Positions 29,676 through 38,391 of a stretch of 41,567 nucleotides of DNA are shown here, in pieces. Within the stretch, counting starts at the first letter, position 1; every line of letters starts with the position of its first letter. The position numbers and the translations under genes are program-made. Source of the stretch: a virus; IMG/VR virus record IMGVR_UViG_3300015245_000022, positions 1 through 41,567 of that record. One strand, written 5' to 3'. Below the pieces are notes generated by a model. The model searched no databases and was not told the origin of the DNA. It saw only the letters and a program-made list of their open reading frames with translations.

Positions 29676-30634
29676 GCATGGGCGGTGGATCATCTGGCAG
29701 CAGCAACCAAACGACAACGACGGAACCCTGGTCGGAACAGAAGCCTTATCTGGAGCAGGGTTTTCAGCAGGCGCAGAACATTTACGAGAATGGTCCGCCG
29801 CAGTTCTTTCCCGGTCAGACCTATGTGGATTTTTCCCCCGAAACGGCATCGGCACTGTCTGCGACCGCAAACCGGGCAACATCTGGCTCGCCGGTCACCG
29901 TGAATGCTTCGGGTTACGCCTCGAACGTGCTCGGTGGCAATTCGGACAACCCTTATGCGCCTTTCCTCGCCAGTGGTGGTTCGAACCTTGCCCAGACCGC
30001 TGGTGGCAACTTTCTGAATAGCAATCCCTATCTCGATCAGACCTACGACGCTGCAGCGAAAAAGCTCACGGATTCATTTTCGAACTCCGTCGTGCCAACG
30101 ATCGCCTCTCAGTTCGGCGCCAGCGGCACGACGGGCAGTGCATTGATGGGACAGAACCTGACCGGCGCAGGGGGCGAGCTGACGGATTCGCTGGGGCAGC
30201 TCGCAGCGAACATCTATGGCGGCAACTACCAGCAGGAGCGGGACCGACAAGTCCAGGCCGCAACCGGGCTCACCAGTACCGGGACCAATCTCTATAACAC
30301 CGGTGTGAATGAACGCACGACCGCACTCGGCCTTTCGCCGACGATTGCCGGGGCGGAGTACACCGATGCGGAGAAGCTCGCCGGAGTCGGGCAGCAGGAA
30401 GAACAGCAGCAGGAGCGTGCACTTCAAGATCAAATCAATCGCTTCAATTTCAATCAGAACGCGCCGTTGTCGTCGTTACAGGACTATCTGGCTATGATCA
30501 GCGGCAATTACGGATCGACGTCGACGTCGCGTGGGTCGACGTCGACAGGTTCGAACCCGCTCGCAACTGGTATTGGCGCAGCGGCAACCGCTGCATCATT
30601 AGCTTCGGGAAGTCCGGCCGGAGGGGCTAAATAA
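29672..30634 (+). CDS. Probable internal virion/ejection protein A
   Basis: A 320-residue protein; ATG 29672 is chosen because it overlaps the previous stop (ATGA). The upstream in-frame start at 29606 would run 70 bp into that gene. It is rich in Gly, Ser, Asn and Gln, nearly free of aromatic clusters, with repeated NPYLDQTYD and QFGASGTTGSA segments and a Gln/Glu helical run. Such composition and position fit podovirus DNA-ejection proteins. No enzymatic motif is seen. Confidence 0.75.
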   Translation: MSMGGGSSGSSNQTTTTEPWSEQKPYLEQGFQQAQNIYENGPPQFFPGQTYVDFSPETASALSATANRATSGSPVTVNASGYASNVLGGNSDNPYAPFLASGGSNLAQTAGGNFLNSNPYLDQTYDAAAKKLTDSFSNSVVPTIASQFGASGTTGSALMGQNLTGAGGELTDSLGQLAANIYGGNYQQERDRQVQAATGLTSTGTNLYNTGVNERTTALGLSPTIAGAEYTDAEKLAGVGQQEEQQQERALQDQINRFNFNQNAPLSSLQDYLAMISGNYGSTSTSRGSTSTGSNPLATGIGAAATAASLASGSPAGGAK

Positions 30635-31453
30635 ATGGGTATGGATCCGATTTCAACGGCGCTAATCACCACAGCGGTCACGACAGGTGCGAAAGTTGCC
30701 GCTGATAAATTAAGTGGTGCTGGGGGCACCACTCCGGGGGCGGCGCCTGGGGGACCAAATCCGCTTACAGCGGGTTTATTGGCGCCGCCCCCGGAGCAGA
30801 ATCCGCAGTTCCACACTACCGATCAGCCAAGTTTGATCCAAGCGCCTGAACGCAATCCAATGATGCATGCGACGCCGGCCGAACAAGAAATGATGGCGCG
30901 TATGCATCCGCAAGCGCCGACTGTAGACTCGGTTCCCGCGACCGAGCTGCCACCCGGTGCGCCGCCACCTGCTCCAGCGCCGGTTGCCGGCCGGGCGCCG
31001 CTGACACCGGCGACACCGCCGCCGGGATTGCTGAGCGCCGTGGCCGCCGCGAGCCCGACGCGGGAGCCAAGCGAGGAAGCACCGTTGCAATCGTCGACAC
31101 CGGAAGCCTCGCCAGCAACGCCGGGTCTGCTTAGCGCGCTCACCAGCGGGCTCGGTTCGATTCAGGACCGGCTCGGCGATGCGGGTGAGAACCCGCTGTT
31201 TCAGGTTGGTATGGGCTTGCTCGCCTCGGGTTACGATCCGAAGGTCAATCCGTATCTGGCCATCCAGAAGGGCCTGGGAGGCGTCCAGGCAGGTCAGATC
31301 GCGGGCGCGACCGCCGATCGGACAGCCAAGGAAGCCGAGCAGCAGCAGCTTGTCGAGGCATTGCTGGCGCGTATCGGCGTCACGGGTGCGACCGGGAATA
31401 GTGTGAAAGTGCCAGCAAGCACAGTCGGCCAGGCGAGTTTGATAGGGCGATAA
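30635..31453 (+). CDS. Probable ejection protein B, Pro/Ala-rich
   Basis: A 272-residue protein with a short hydrophobic N-terminus (STALITTAVTTGAKVA), a long Pro/Ala-rich disordered middle with PPPAPAP-type runs, and a conserved C-terminal helical part (NPLFQVGMGLLASGYDPKVN and IQKGLGGVQAG). The C-terminal block is typical of phage internal virion proteins. GGAGGGG lies eight bases before the ATG. It probably forms part of the ejected protein set. Confidence 0.75.
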   Translation: MGMDPISTALITTAVTTGAKVAADKLSGAGGTTPGAAPGGPNPLTAGLLAPPPEQNPQFHTTDQPSLIQAPERNPMMHATPAEQEMMARMHPQAPTVDSVPATELPPGAPPPAPAPVAGRAPLTPATPPPGLLSAVAAASPTREPSEEAPLQSSTPEASPATPGLLSALTSGLGSIQDRLGDAGENPLFQVGMGLLASGYDPKVNPYLAIQKGLGGVQAGQIAGATADRTAKEAEQQQLVEALLARIGVTGATGNSVKVPASTVGQASLIGR

Positions 31454-31457
31454 CAGG

Positions 31458-32828
31458 ATGCCGACGTACGACCCTTGGACGATGCAGCCGCTGATGGAAT
31501 CGGCGGATGATGTGCGCGCGGCTCGCGCACCGGTCTTCCCTGTGCCGAATACCGCTGCCCAGACCGCTTCGTTGCCGATGCCCTTGCCGTCGACTGGTGG
31601 GCCTGGGCCGGCATATACGCCGCCTTCCGCGCCGATGCAGGGTGAGATCCTGCCGCCGCTGTCCGGCTTGCCGATCGATATGCCTCCTGCCGCTGGCGGG
31701 GGCTTGCCGACGCCTGCCAATCTCCCCGCAGCGCCGGGGGATGACCGTGACATGCTACGGCAAATGGGCATGGCACTTCTGCACGGCAATGTGGCGCAGC
31801 GAGTGCAGGGGTTGCAGCTGATATCCAAGGCGCGCCAGCTTACGGACGAAGAGCAGGGCAGCCGCGAGCGTCAGCGGTTGATGAATGTCATCGACGTGGC
31901 ACCAGTCGATGAGGCCACCAAGCATCGCGCGGCGATCGTGGCGCAGCTCGGCGCCAAGCCTGAGGACGTTGTGAAAGCGCTCGGGTTCGATCAGACCGGA
32001 GTCGGTGGTCCGGGAGGCATGGGCGGCGCGACAGGCGACGACTTCCTGAAGACTCTGCCTTCTGGCTACGCCAACATGGTGAAGAGTGCTAGCGAGGGTC
32101 GGTTGCCGATCACTGCGAGCTATGCACGGAGCAAACAGGGGTTGCAATTCATTCAATCGGTTTCGCAATACGATCCAACTTTCGATGCGATCGATTACCA
32201 GACGCGAGCGGGAGTGCGGAAGGCTTTCACTTCAGGCAAAGAGGGCCGTGATCTCAACGCGCTGAGCACGGCCATTCAGCATGTCGGTTTGCTGAGCGAC
32301 AAGGCCGAAGAACTGGACAATTACAGCGCTGTGGGACCTGGTGGGCTGCTGACTTCGGCCGCCAATATCGGCCGCAACACGGTCAAGGGATTGAGGCAGG
32401 ACCCGACCGTGAACACGTTCAACACTGCGCGCGACAAAGTGGCCGAAGAGTTCACCCGGCTCTATCGCGGCAGTGGCGGCAATGAGGCGGATATCCAACG
32501 TGAGGTGGCGAACCTGAACGCGGCCAACTCCCCGCCGCAATTGCGTCAAGCGATGCGTGCCATGACCGATCTGGCCATGGGCAAAATGCAGGCACTTTCC
32601 GACCAGTACAACTCCGGTATGGGCACTTCGAAGGACGCGCTTGGCGTGCTTGCCGATCTGCATCCGCGTCAGCATGCCGGTACTGCGGCGGCCATCGCGA
32701 AGATCGACCAGCGTGCGGCTGGCGGCAGCTCGGCGCCAGTGGCGGTTTCCAGCGAGGACGACTACAATGCGTTGCCGCCGGGGACACGCTTCGTCGGCCC
32801 TGACGGGCATGTGCGGAGGAAGCCATAA
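31458..32828 (+). CDS. Probable ejection protein C
   Basis: A 456-residue protein. After a Pro-rich N-terminus it is mainly helical, with a region (AIQHVGLLSDKAEELDNY, then FTRLYRGSGGNEADIQREVANLNAANSP) seen in many podovirus internal virion proteins. It ends in the motif DDYNALPPGTRFVGPDGHVRRK, a common C-terminal cap of such proteins. It should be stored in the capsid and help form the DNA translocation channel. Confidence 0.78.
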   Translation: MPTYDPWTMQPLMESADDVRAARAPVFPVPNTAAQTASLPMPLPSTGGPGPAYTPPSAPMQGEILPPLSGLPIDMPPAAGGGLPTPANLPAAPGDDRDMLRQMGMALLHGNVAQRVQGLQLISKARQLTDEEQGSRERQRLMNVIDVAPVDEATKHRAAIVAQLGAKPEDVVKALGFDQTGVGGPGGMGGATGDDFLKTLPSGYANMVKSASEGRLPITASYARSKQGLQFIQSVSQYDPTFDAIDYQTRAGVRKAFTSGKEGRDLNALSTAIQHVGLLSDKAEELDNYSAVGPGGLLTSAANIGRNTVKGLRQDPTVNTFNTARDKVAEEFTRLYRGSGGNEADIQREVANLNAANSPPQLRQAMRAMTDLAMGKMQALSDQYNSGMGTSKDALGVLADLHPRQHAGTAAAIAKIDQRAAGGSSAPVAVSSEDDYNALPPGTRFVGPDGHVRRKP

Positions 32829-34292
32829 ATGGGATGGCAGGATGCGCCGATCGAGCAGACCGCCGGGCCGGTGACATCGTTGCCGCCACTGCCCTCTGGC
32901 GAGTCCGGCAATCTGGCCGATGCGCTCTACAGCGGTCTGACCTTCGGCTATGGTGATGAGGTTTCCGGTGCGCTCTCCGGTGCGATCAGCAAGCTCACCG
33001 GTGGTGATTATCAGCCAGCGTACGAGCGTACACGCGATTACGTCCGAGCCCGCAATGCCGATTACGCAGAGAAATATCCGATCCGCAATATCGCCGGCAA
33101 TATCGCCGGAGGGCTCGCGACGCCGGTCGGGATATTTGGCGATGTGCTCGCGGCGCGGCCGATCGTATCGGCGGCCGGGCTCGGGACGGTCGCCGGGTTT
33201 GGCGAAGGCAAGGGTGGTGTCGAGAACCGGCTGGAGAACGCGGCGATCGGCGGTGGCGTTGGTACGGCAACGGGTGGTGCGCTGAAGGGGATCAGCAACT
33301 TGTCGGGGATGGTTTTTCCGACAATTGCAGCTCGTGCGGGAAAACCGGACTTTCAGCGGGCTGTGGCGAACCTCAAGGCGAACGATATTCCGGTCACCGC
33401 TGCTGAGATCATCAGTTCGCCACAAGGTCGGCTCGCGGAGCGTGCGGCAGGCGGGTATTTCGGGTTTGGAGATAATATTTCCAACCGGCCATTCGCGCTT
33501 TATTCGAAGCTGATGAGTCATGCGAACTTCGCGCCAGAAGACATAGAGCTTGGCGAACTTTCACAGGATGCAGTGCGACGCGCACAGCAACGGTTCAGTC
33601 AAGGATATGACAAGGCACTTACTGGTCTGCGTGTGAACTTGCCAGATATGGAGCCCGCACTCGGTAAGATCGAAGGTGCGTATGGTACGCTCGTACCATT
33701 CGAACAGCGGTCGAGACTCTCCAATGTGATCGACGATTTCCGGCAACTGGTCGATGCGAACCGTAACATCGGCGGCAAGGATTATCAGCGGTTGCGTTCG
33801 CATCTTGGCACGCTGCAAGAACGGACAGCGAACAGTCCTTCGGACAGCTACCTCTCGCCGGTCTATCGTTCGCTGAGGAATGCACTTGACGATGCTTTTC
33901 ATAAAGCTGCGCCGCCGGAAACTGCAGCGCAAGTCAAGGCGCTCAACAGTCAGTACGGTGCGTTCAAACTGCTGCAGCAGGCGGAAGGTAATCCGGAAGC
34001 GATCGACACGCTCGCGAATAGTGCTTGGCGCAATGGCCGGCGCGTTTCACCAGAATTTGTCCGGCTTGCGCGGGATTATCAGGGCGTGTTCCTGCGCGGT
34101 AAGTACGCAAGTAGCGGATCGCCGGAAAATCAAGCCGCGATATCGAAACTGGTCCCGCCGGTCCCGGCCGTTTTGCGTTCATTAGGTGCGGGATATCAAG
34201 CACATTTCCGGCCCTATACGCAGCCGCTGCACCAGATTCCGGCGTCCACTATCGCCGGCTTGCTTGCCGCCGATTCGAGGCTTGGCCAATGA
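32829..34292 (+). CDS. Probable ejection protein D with membrane-active Gly-rich region
   Basis: A 487-residue protein. Residues about 35-165 are Gly/Ala-rich and amphipathic (GYGDEVSGALSGAI, IAGNIAGGLATPVGIFGDVL, AAIGGGVGTATGGALKG), as in proteins that insert in the cell membrane during DNA ejection. The remainder is helical and charged. The start follows the previous stop with no gap. It forms the last of four consecutive probable ejection genes. Confidence 0.78.
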   Translation: MGWQDAPIEQTAGPVTSLPPLPSGESGNLADALYSGLTFGYGDEVSGALSGAISKLTGGDYQPAYERTRDYVRARNADYAEKYPIRNIAGNIAGGLATPVGIFGDVLAARPIVSAAGLGTVAGFGEGKGGVENRLENAAIGGGVGTATGGALKGISNLSGMVFPTIAARAGKPDFQRAVANLKANDIPVTAAEIISSPQGRLAERAAGGYFGFGDNISNRPFALYSKLMSHANFAPEDIELGELSQDAVRRAQQRFSQGYDKALTGLRVNLPDMEPALGKIEGAYGTLVPFEQRSRLSNVIDDFRQLVDANRNIGGKDYQRLRSHLGTLQERTANSPSDSYLSPVYRSLRNALDDAFHKAAPPETAAQVKALNSQYGAFKLLQQAEGNPEAIDTLANSAWRNGRRVSPEFVRLARDYQGVFLRGKYASSGSPENQAAISKLVPPVPAVLRSLGAGYQAHFRPYTQPLHQIPASTIAGLLAADSRLGQ

Positions 34293-34657
34293 CGATCAAT
34301 GCCGCACAAGGCTCCAGGCTCGCGCTTACCACTCCCGGTGACACCTCGAACCATGACGTGTTCACCGCAGCGCTGCCGACCGAATTGACTCGGCTCTTGG
34401 TGTGTAATGTATCGGCACTCGCCGCGACATTCCGGTTCTTCCATGTGCCGTTCGGCGGCTCGTCAGGTTCGACCAACGCGCTGTTCTGGGACGTCTCGAT
34501 CGCAACAGGTGCGACGTTCGACTTCGCGGCAGGTACCGACAATGCCGGGCCACAGCTGGCGGTCGGCGATATCCTGGCCGTGCGATCGGGGACGGCGAAC
34601 GCGCTGACGTTCAATATCTATGGTGTGACGGCATCCATCGCACCGGGGGCGAGATAG
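34289..34657 (+). CDS. Small tail-associated beta protein
   Basis: A 122-residue beta-rich protein beginning MTINAAQGSRLALTTPGD, overlapping the previous gene (ATGA) and abutting the tail-fibre gene. It looks like the small structural proteins that accompany fibre genes and may be a fibre base or cap. No catalytic motif is seen. Confidence 0.7.
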   Translation: MTINAAQGSRLALTTPGDTSNHDVFTAALPTELTRLLVCNVSALAATFRFFHVPFGGSSGSTNALFWDVSIATGATFDFAAGTDNAGPQLAVGDILAVRSGTANALTFNIYGVTASIAPGAR

Positions 34658-36199
34658 ATGGCAGAGATTTTCGATTGGGCGATAACGGCCGGTGGCAACA
34701 ACAGCGCGCCGCCAAACGGTTTCCCGGAGAATATGGACTACCGCGATGTCAACGACGCGGCGCGGGAGACTATGGCCGTGATCGCTCGCTGGCGAGATGC
34801 GGTGTCGGGCGTAGTGGTCTCGACTGGCACGCAGCCGGCCTATGTGCTCACGGTTTCCCAGACTTTCGCTGCCTATGCTGCCGGCATGGTGTTCGCTTTC
34901 AAGGCGCATGCGAGCGCGACAGGCGCGGTGACGCTCAATGTGAACACCAAGGGTGCGGTGAATGTGCTGGATTCGAAGGGCAACCAGCTTGGCTCCGGCG
35001 ATGTGCTGACCGGGGGTGTCTATATCGTCGCATACACGTCTGGCGGCAATTTCCGGGTCATCGGTCATCTGTCGGCGACCTCGATCCAAGCGCTGACGAA
35101 CAATACCGCGCGCCAGGCCTATGTGACCACGGGCACGCAGCCGGACTACGCGATCACCACCGGGCTCGGCTTGACCGCCTATGCCGATGGCCAGCTCTTC
35201 CCATTCATTGCCCATGCGGGAGCGACAGGAGCCGTGACGCTCAACGTCGACGGGCTCGGCGCCGGCAGCGTGCTGGACGATAATGGCGATCAGCTCACCT
35301 CGGGCGATATCCGGATTAACGGCCTCTATCTCGCGGTGCGACGCTCGACAGCCTTCCGCATCATCGGCGAGGTGATCAACCTGGCGACGCAGGTCAACGG
35401 GACCTTGCCGATTACCAATGGCGGTACCGGTGCGATAACGCAAGGTGCGGCACGCACGGCGCTTGGACTAGGTACGGGGGACAGTCCGACATTCGCGAAT
35501 GCGACTGCAGCGATCTTTAACGCCACGGATAGGTTCAGCCTGGATACCAACGGGTATCTCACCCTATCCGCGGGCACCCCCGTATTGAATTTCGATACGA
35601 ACGATTTTCTCAGTTTCACTCGGGCAGCTAATACCTATACGTTTTCCATTGGTGGGTCGGCAGTCCTGACATTGGGGGCAAACGGTCTGCCTGCGTGGCA
35701 GCTGATCGAACAGAACTCGGCTTCGGGTGTTGCGTCATTCTCGTTCTCCATTGCCGGCTACGATGAAGTTGAGGCATGGGTCTATATGTTGCCGGCGACG
35801 GATGGCGTGAAGCCGCAGATGCGCTTCAACCAAGGCGCAGGTGTGTTGACCGGGGCGAACGACTACAAATGGGGCAACCTGTCAGGTGACAGCCGATCGG
35901 AGAGCGCGGCGGCCGGGACGAACCTGATCGAGATGCAGGGCAGCGTCGGTACGCAAGGGAATGTGGCGACCGAAGCTTTCGATATGCGCCTGAACTTCCG
36001 GCGTCCGAATGCTACGGGGCTCAACAAGCGGGTGCAGATACTAGGCAGTTACGGACTGACCAGCGGCTTGCTGTTCACGGTGAACGGCGGCGGGATGCTG
36101 ATCGCCAATACCAACCCGATCACTGCGGTGCAGTGTTTCTACTCTAGTGGTAATGTGGCGACGGCGGTCTGGTCCGTGTTCGGCCGCAAGCTTATTTGA
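34658..36199 (+). CDS. Tail fibre protein with duplicated domain
   Basis: A 513-residue protein. The N-terminus (MAEIFDWAITAGGNNSAPPN, then a NMDYRDVNDAARETMA helix) is a common virion-attachment domain. Two homologous beta domains follow at residues about 55-135 and 155-235; both start TGTQP and contain HA(S/G)ATGAVTLNV, VLD, GD and a closing RxIG. A LPITNGGTGA repeat-type junction leads to a shaft and a C-terminal beta head (RRPNATGLNKRVQILGSYG), likely the receptor-binding part. It determines host adsorption. Confidence 0.85.
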   Translation: MAEIFDWAITAGGNNSAPPNGFPENMDYRDVNDAARETMAVIARWRDAVSGVVVSTGTQPAYVLTVSQTFAAYAAGMVFAFKAHASATGAVTLNVNTKGAVNVLDSKGNQLGSGDVLTGGVYIVAYTSGGNFRVIGHLSATSIQALTNNTARQAYVTTGTQPDYAITTGLGLTAYADGQLFPFIAHAGATGAVTLNVDGLGAGSVLDDNGDQLTSGDIRINGLYLAVRRSTAFRIIGEVINLATQVNGTLPITNGGTGAITQGAARTALGLGTGDSPTFANATAAIFNATDRFSLDTNGYLTLSAGTPVLNFDTNDFLSFTRAANTYTFSIGGSAVLTLGANGLPAWQLIEQNSASGVASFSFSIAGYDEVEAWVYMLPATDGVKPQMRFNQGAGVLTGANDYKWGNLSGDSRSESAAAGTNLIEMQGSVGTQGNVATEAFDMRLNFRRPNATGLNKRVQILGSYGLTSGLLFTVNGGGMLIANTNPITAVQCFYSSGNVATAVWSVFGRKLI

Positions 36200-36308
36200 T
36201 CGGGTGCAGCTCTTCGAACAAGCTGCCATCCTCGGTCGAATGGTCGTGCAGATCTTCCTCGGCCCAGCGGCGGAGAAAGGGAAACAGGAAGTGCAAGATA
36301 CCGAGCAT
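36192..36308 (-). CDS. Possible 38-residue antisense small protein
   Basis: A minus-strand frame in the 125-bp gap after the fibre gene: MLGILHFLFPFLRRWAEEDL and onward, ending HPIK. It has a hydrophobic N-terminal helix, good codon use for this genome and a GGTGG before the ATG, but no known family. It would be isolated and opposite to all surrounding genes, so it may be chance. The rest of the gap shows nothing else. Confidence 0.3.
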   Translation of the reverse strand: MLGILHFLFPFLRRWAEEDLHDHSTEDGSLFEELHPIK

Positions 36309-36324
36309 ATGAGCCACCGTTCGA

Positions 36325-36681
36325 ATGACTAGGAATCCCGTATCGTCGATGACACCAGATCAAGAGGTCAAGCTCAAGACGGCAACGACATGGATCCCGT
36401 TGACGCTGGTGGTATCGATTATCGGGCTTGTAGTTTACGCGACATGGGTGCTCTCGCAGGAGCGATCGCAGATCTATGGGCAGATTGGCCAAGTGAGCGC
36501 GGATGTCAAGGGGTTGTCGGAGAACGTGAAGGACCTCGCGATCGCGATCAACCGGCCGAACGCGACGACTATGACGAAACAGGAATGGATGCTAGATTGC
36601 CTGCGCCTGCAGATTGCAAACCCGAACTGGACCTGTCTCTATAGCGCGTCGTCGACGCATGCAAAGGAGCAACGAGAATGA
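36325..36681 (+). CDS. Membrane protein of lysis cassette
   Basis: A 118-residue protein (110 if ATG 36349 is used). One transmembrane helix lies at residues about 22-44 (WIPLTLVVSIIGLVVYATWVL), followed by a coiled-coil region and a C-terminal pair of cysteines (CLRLQIANPNWTC). Located immediately before the endolysin and overlapping its start (ATGA), it is a candidate holin or inner-membrane spanin. Topology fits an inner-membrane spanin better than a multi-pass holin. Confidence 0.72.
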   Translation: MTRNPVSSMTPDQEVKLKTATTWIPLTLVVSIIGLVVYATWVLSQERSQIYGQIGQVSADVKGLSENVKDLAIAINRPNATTMTKQEWMLDCLRLQIANPNWTCLYSASSTHAKEQRE

Positions 36682-37166
36682 GTCTCAGTCCCGACCATCT
36701 CCGCCAGCTTGTCGTGCGCCCGGCGCTCGTGCAGCTCGATCTGTGGAGCCGCGCGGCGGAGAACCTCGTGATGGGTACGGCGGCGCAGGAGAGCGGCATG
36801 CGCTATCTGAAACAGCTCGGCGGGCCGGCCATCGGGTTGTGGCAGATGGAGCCGGCGACCTACAACGATATCTGGGAGCGGTGGCTGAGCAAGAACCCTG
36901 CTATCGAAGAGCGGGTACTCCAGTTGGTAAGTTTCAAGAATGCGATCAAATCGCGCACTCCAGCGGTCACGGAGATGTACGGGAACCTGCCCTACGCTGC
37001 GGCGATGTGTCGCATATTCTATCGCCGCATCCCGGCGCCGCTGCCGGCGGCCGACGATGTGGAGGGTCTCGCAGACTATTGGAAGCAGCACTACAATTCG
37101 ATATTGGGTGCGGGCAAACCAGAGCAGTTCGTGCGCAATTACCAATCGACCTTAACCGTAGCCTGA
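36678..37166 (+). CDS. Endolysin, lytic transglycosylase/lysozyme-like
   Basis: A 162-residue protein with a lysozyme-like core: catalytic glutamate in GTAAQESG (E38), followed by IGLWQMEPATYNDIW, the GLWQ motif of phage muramidases and transglycosylases. No signal peptide or membrane anchor is seen, so release would need a holin. It lies between membrane proteins of the lysis cassette. It should cleave peptidoglycan to release progeny. Confidence 0.85.
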   Translation: MSLSPDHLRQLVVRPALVQLDLWSRAAENLVMGTAAQESGMRYLKQLGGPAIGLWQMEPATYNDIWERWLSKNPAIEERVLQLVSFKNAIKSRTPAVTEMYGNLPYAAAMCRIFYRRIPAPLPAADDVEGLADYWKQHYNSILGAGKPEQFVRNYQSTLTVA

Positions 37167-37176
37167 GGGGAACTTC

Positions 37177-37677
37177 ATGACCGTCAAATCCGTTTCGTTC
37201 ACATTCGCCCGTCCCACCGATACCACGGCCTACGCGGCTGGCGATCTGGTGGCCAACTCCACCACTATCGGGCAAGTGGTGATGCCGCTCTGGACGCTAT
37301 CCAGCATCGGCTTCGCCAATGGGTTCGTCCGTAATGCGCGGCTGCGCAAGTCGAACACCACGGTCACCAATGCTCAGTTCAGCTTGGCGCTGTTCAATGC
37401 CGCGATCCCGCTGATCCCGGCCGTTGCCGACAATGCGGCGATGACGCTGTCGAATGACGTGACGGGCTTCCTTGGCTCGATTGCCTTCGACCTGACCACG
37501 GGTGCCATCACCGGTTCCAATGGTGTCGTCAAGGCAGCTACGACGCAGCCGGCATTGGTGTTCAACGCGGCGTCCGGACAGGCGGCGGGCTTGCAGGGCG
37601 TACTGACCGCGACGGCAGCCTACACACCGGCTTCGGCCGAGAACTTCGAGGTTATCCTTGACCTATCGGATATCTAA
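37177..37677 (+). CDS. Beta-rich protein within lysis region
   Basis: A 166-residue protein (MTVKSVSFTFARPTDTTAYA) of Ala/Thr-rich beta character, resembling phage structural proteins more than lysis proteins. GAGGGGAA precedes the ATG. No motif identifies a function; it may be a minor virion protein. Its 3' end overlaps a small membrane peptide frame (37658-37774). Confidence 0.7.
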   Translation: MTVKSVSFTFARPTDTTAYAAGDLVANSTTIGQVVMPLWTLSSIGFANGFVRNARLRKSNTTVTNAQFSLALFNAAIPLIPAVADNAAMTLSNDVTGFLGSIAFDLTTGAITGSNGVVKAATTQPALVFNAASGQAAGLQGVLTATAAYTPASAENFEVILDLSDI

Positions 37678-37774
37678 AGCTTGGTCGCTCCTGGACGGCG
37701 TCTACGCCGTCGCGGGCTGTCTGATCGTTCTGGCGTTTGTCGCAGGGCTTGTGGTGGGTGCGCTATGCCTCTGA
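37658..37774 (+). CDS. 38-residue single-helix membrane peptide
   Basis: A TTG start at 37658 has GAGG six bases before it and lies inside the end of the preceding gene. The product has a charged N-terminus (LTYRISKAWSLLDG) and one strong transmembrane helix (CLIVLAFVAGLVVGALCL) up to the C-terminus. Such tiny single-helix proteins next to endolysin genes can be pinholin- or antiholin-like. It ends nine bases before the next ATG. The evidence is the ribosome site, hydrophobic profile and location. Confidence 0.55.
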   Translation: MTYRISKAWSLLDGVYAVAGCLIVLAFVAGLVVGALCL

Positions 37775-37782
37775 TGAGGTGA

Positions 37783-38298
37783 ATGATGGATCAGGAAGTC
37801 CACCAAACACTCGGCATTTTGCAGCAGCGTGTTCAGAGCATCGAGGCTGGAAATACAGACCTCCGAGCTAGCCTCAGTGCACTGAACACGAAGATGGACG
37901 AACGCTTTGGCTCGCTCTCCACCAAGTTGGATGAGCGATCTCGCACACCATGGTCGAACATCATCTCCGCTTGTGGCATGACCATGGGCATCATCACTGT
38001 CGTCGGCTCGCTGGCCATCTCACCACTCAGTCGAAAGCTCGCCGAAATTGGTACGGAGTATCGGTATCCGATCCATGCGGAGATCGTGCCGCGCGCCGAG
38101 CACCTGGAGAAGTGGCGGGCGAATGAGAAAGATATTGACAATGTCCGTCAGCGTATTGGTGTGGACGCGGCCAATTTGCAGCGGCAGGTCGATGAGCTGC
38201 GCACTCAATATAATGCGGTCTATGGCGCTCGTGACATCATCATGGACCTGAAAGATCGGCTGCAGCGGTTGGAGCTTGAGAACGCAAAAAAGTCGTAA
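37783..38298 (+). CDS. Coiled-coil membrane protein ending the late operon
   Basis: A 171-residue protein: an N-terminal coiled coil (residues about 5-50), a transmembrane segment around 57-80 (SACGMTMGIITVVGSLAISPL) and a long C-terminal coiled coil ending RLELENAKKS. The double coiled coil with one membrane helix resembles holin-accessory or spanin-like proteins. AGGTGA precedes the ATG. It is the last gene of the 26-kb rightward operon. Confidence 0.72.
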   Translation: MMDQEVHQTLGILQQRVQSIEAGNTDLRASLSALNTKMDERFGSLSTKLDERSRTPWSNIISACGMTMGIITVVGSLAISPLSRKLAEIGTEYRYPIHAEIVPRAEHLEKWRANEKDIDNVRQRIGVDAANLQRQVDELRTQYNAVYGARDIIMDLKDRLQRLELENAKKS

Positions 38299-38305
38299 GC
38301 GGCCA

Positions 38306-38332
38306 TTGGGCTGCTAAGTTAGAACAGCCCAA
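38306..38332. terminator. Hairpin between convergent operons
   Basis: TTGGGCTG (38306-38313) and CAGCCCAA (38325-38332) form a perfect 8-bp stem with an 11-base loop. It is placed between the late operon end and the leftward replication operon end. It lacks a T run in either direction, so termination may be weak or Rho-assisted. Confidence 0.55.
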
Positions 38333-38391
38333 GCGATGACCGCGACAATATCGGCGAGCACAATCAAACTGGAAATGACAGTGATCGTCAT
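38314..38391 (-). CDS. 25-residue hydrophobic micropeptide
   Basis: The product MTITVISSLIVLADIVAVIA and five more residues is essentially one transmembrane helix. Its ATG shares a base with the stop of the ParB-like gene (TGATG), so it would be translated by re-initiation. Very short coupled frames can be accidental, but the clean hydrophobic profile is notable. It is the last frame of the leftward operon. Confidence 0.4.
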   Translation of the reverse strand: MTITVISSLIVLADIVAVIAWAVLT

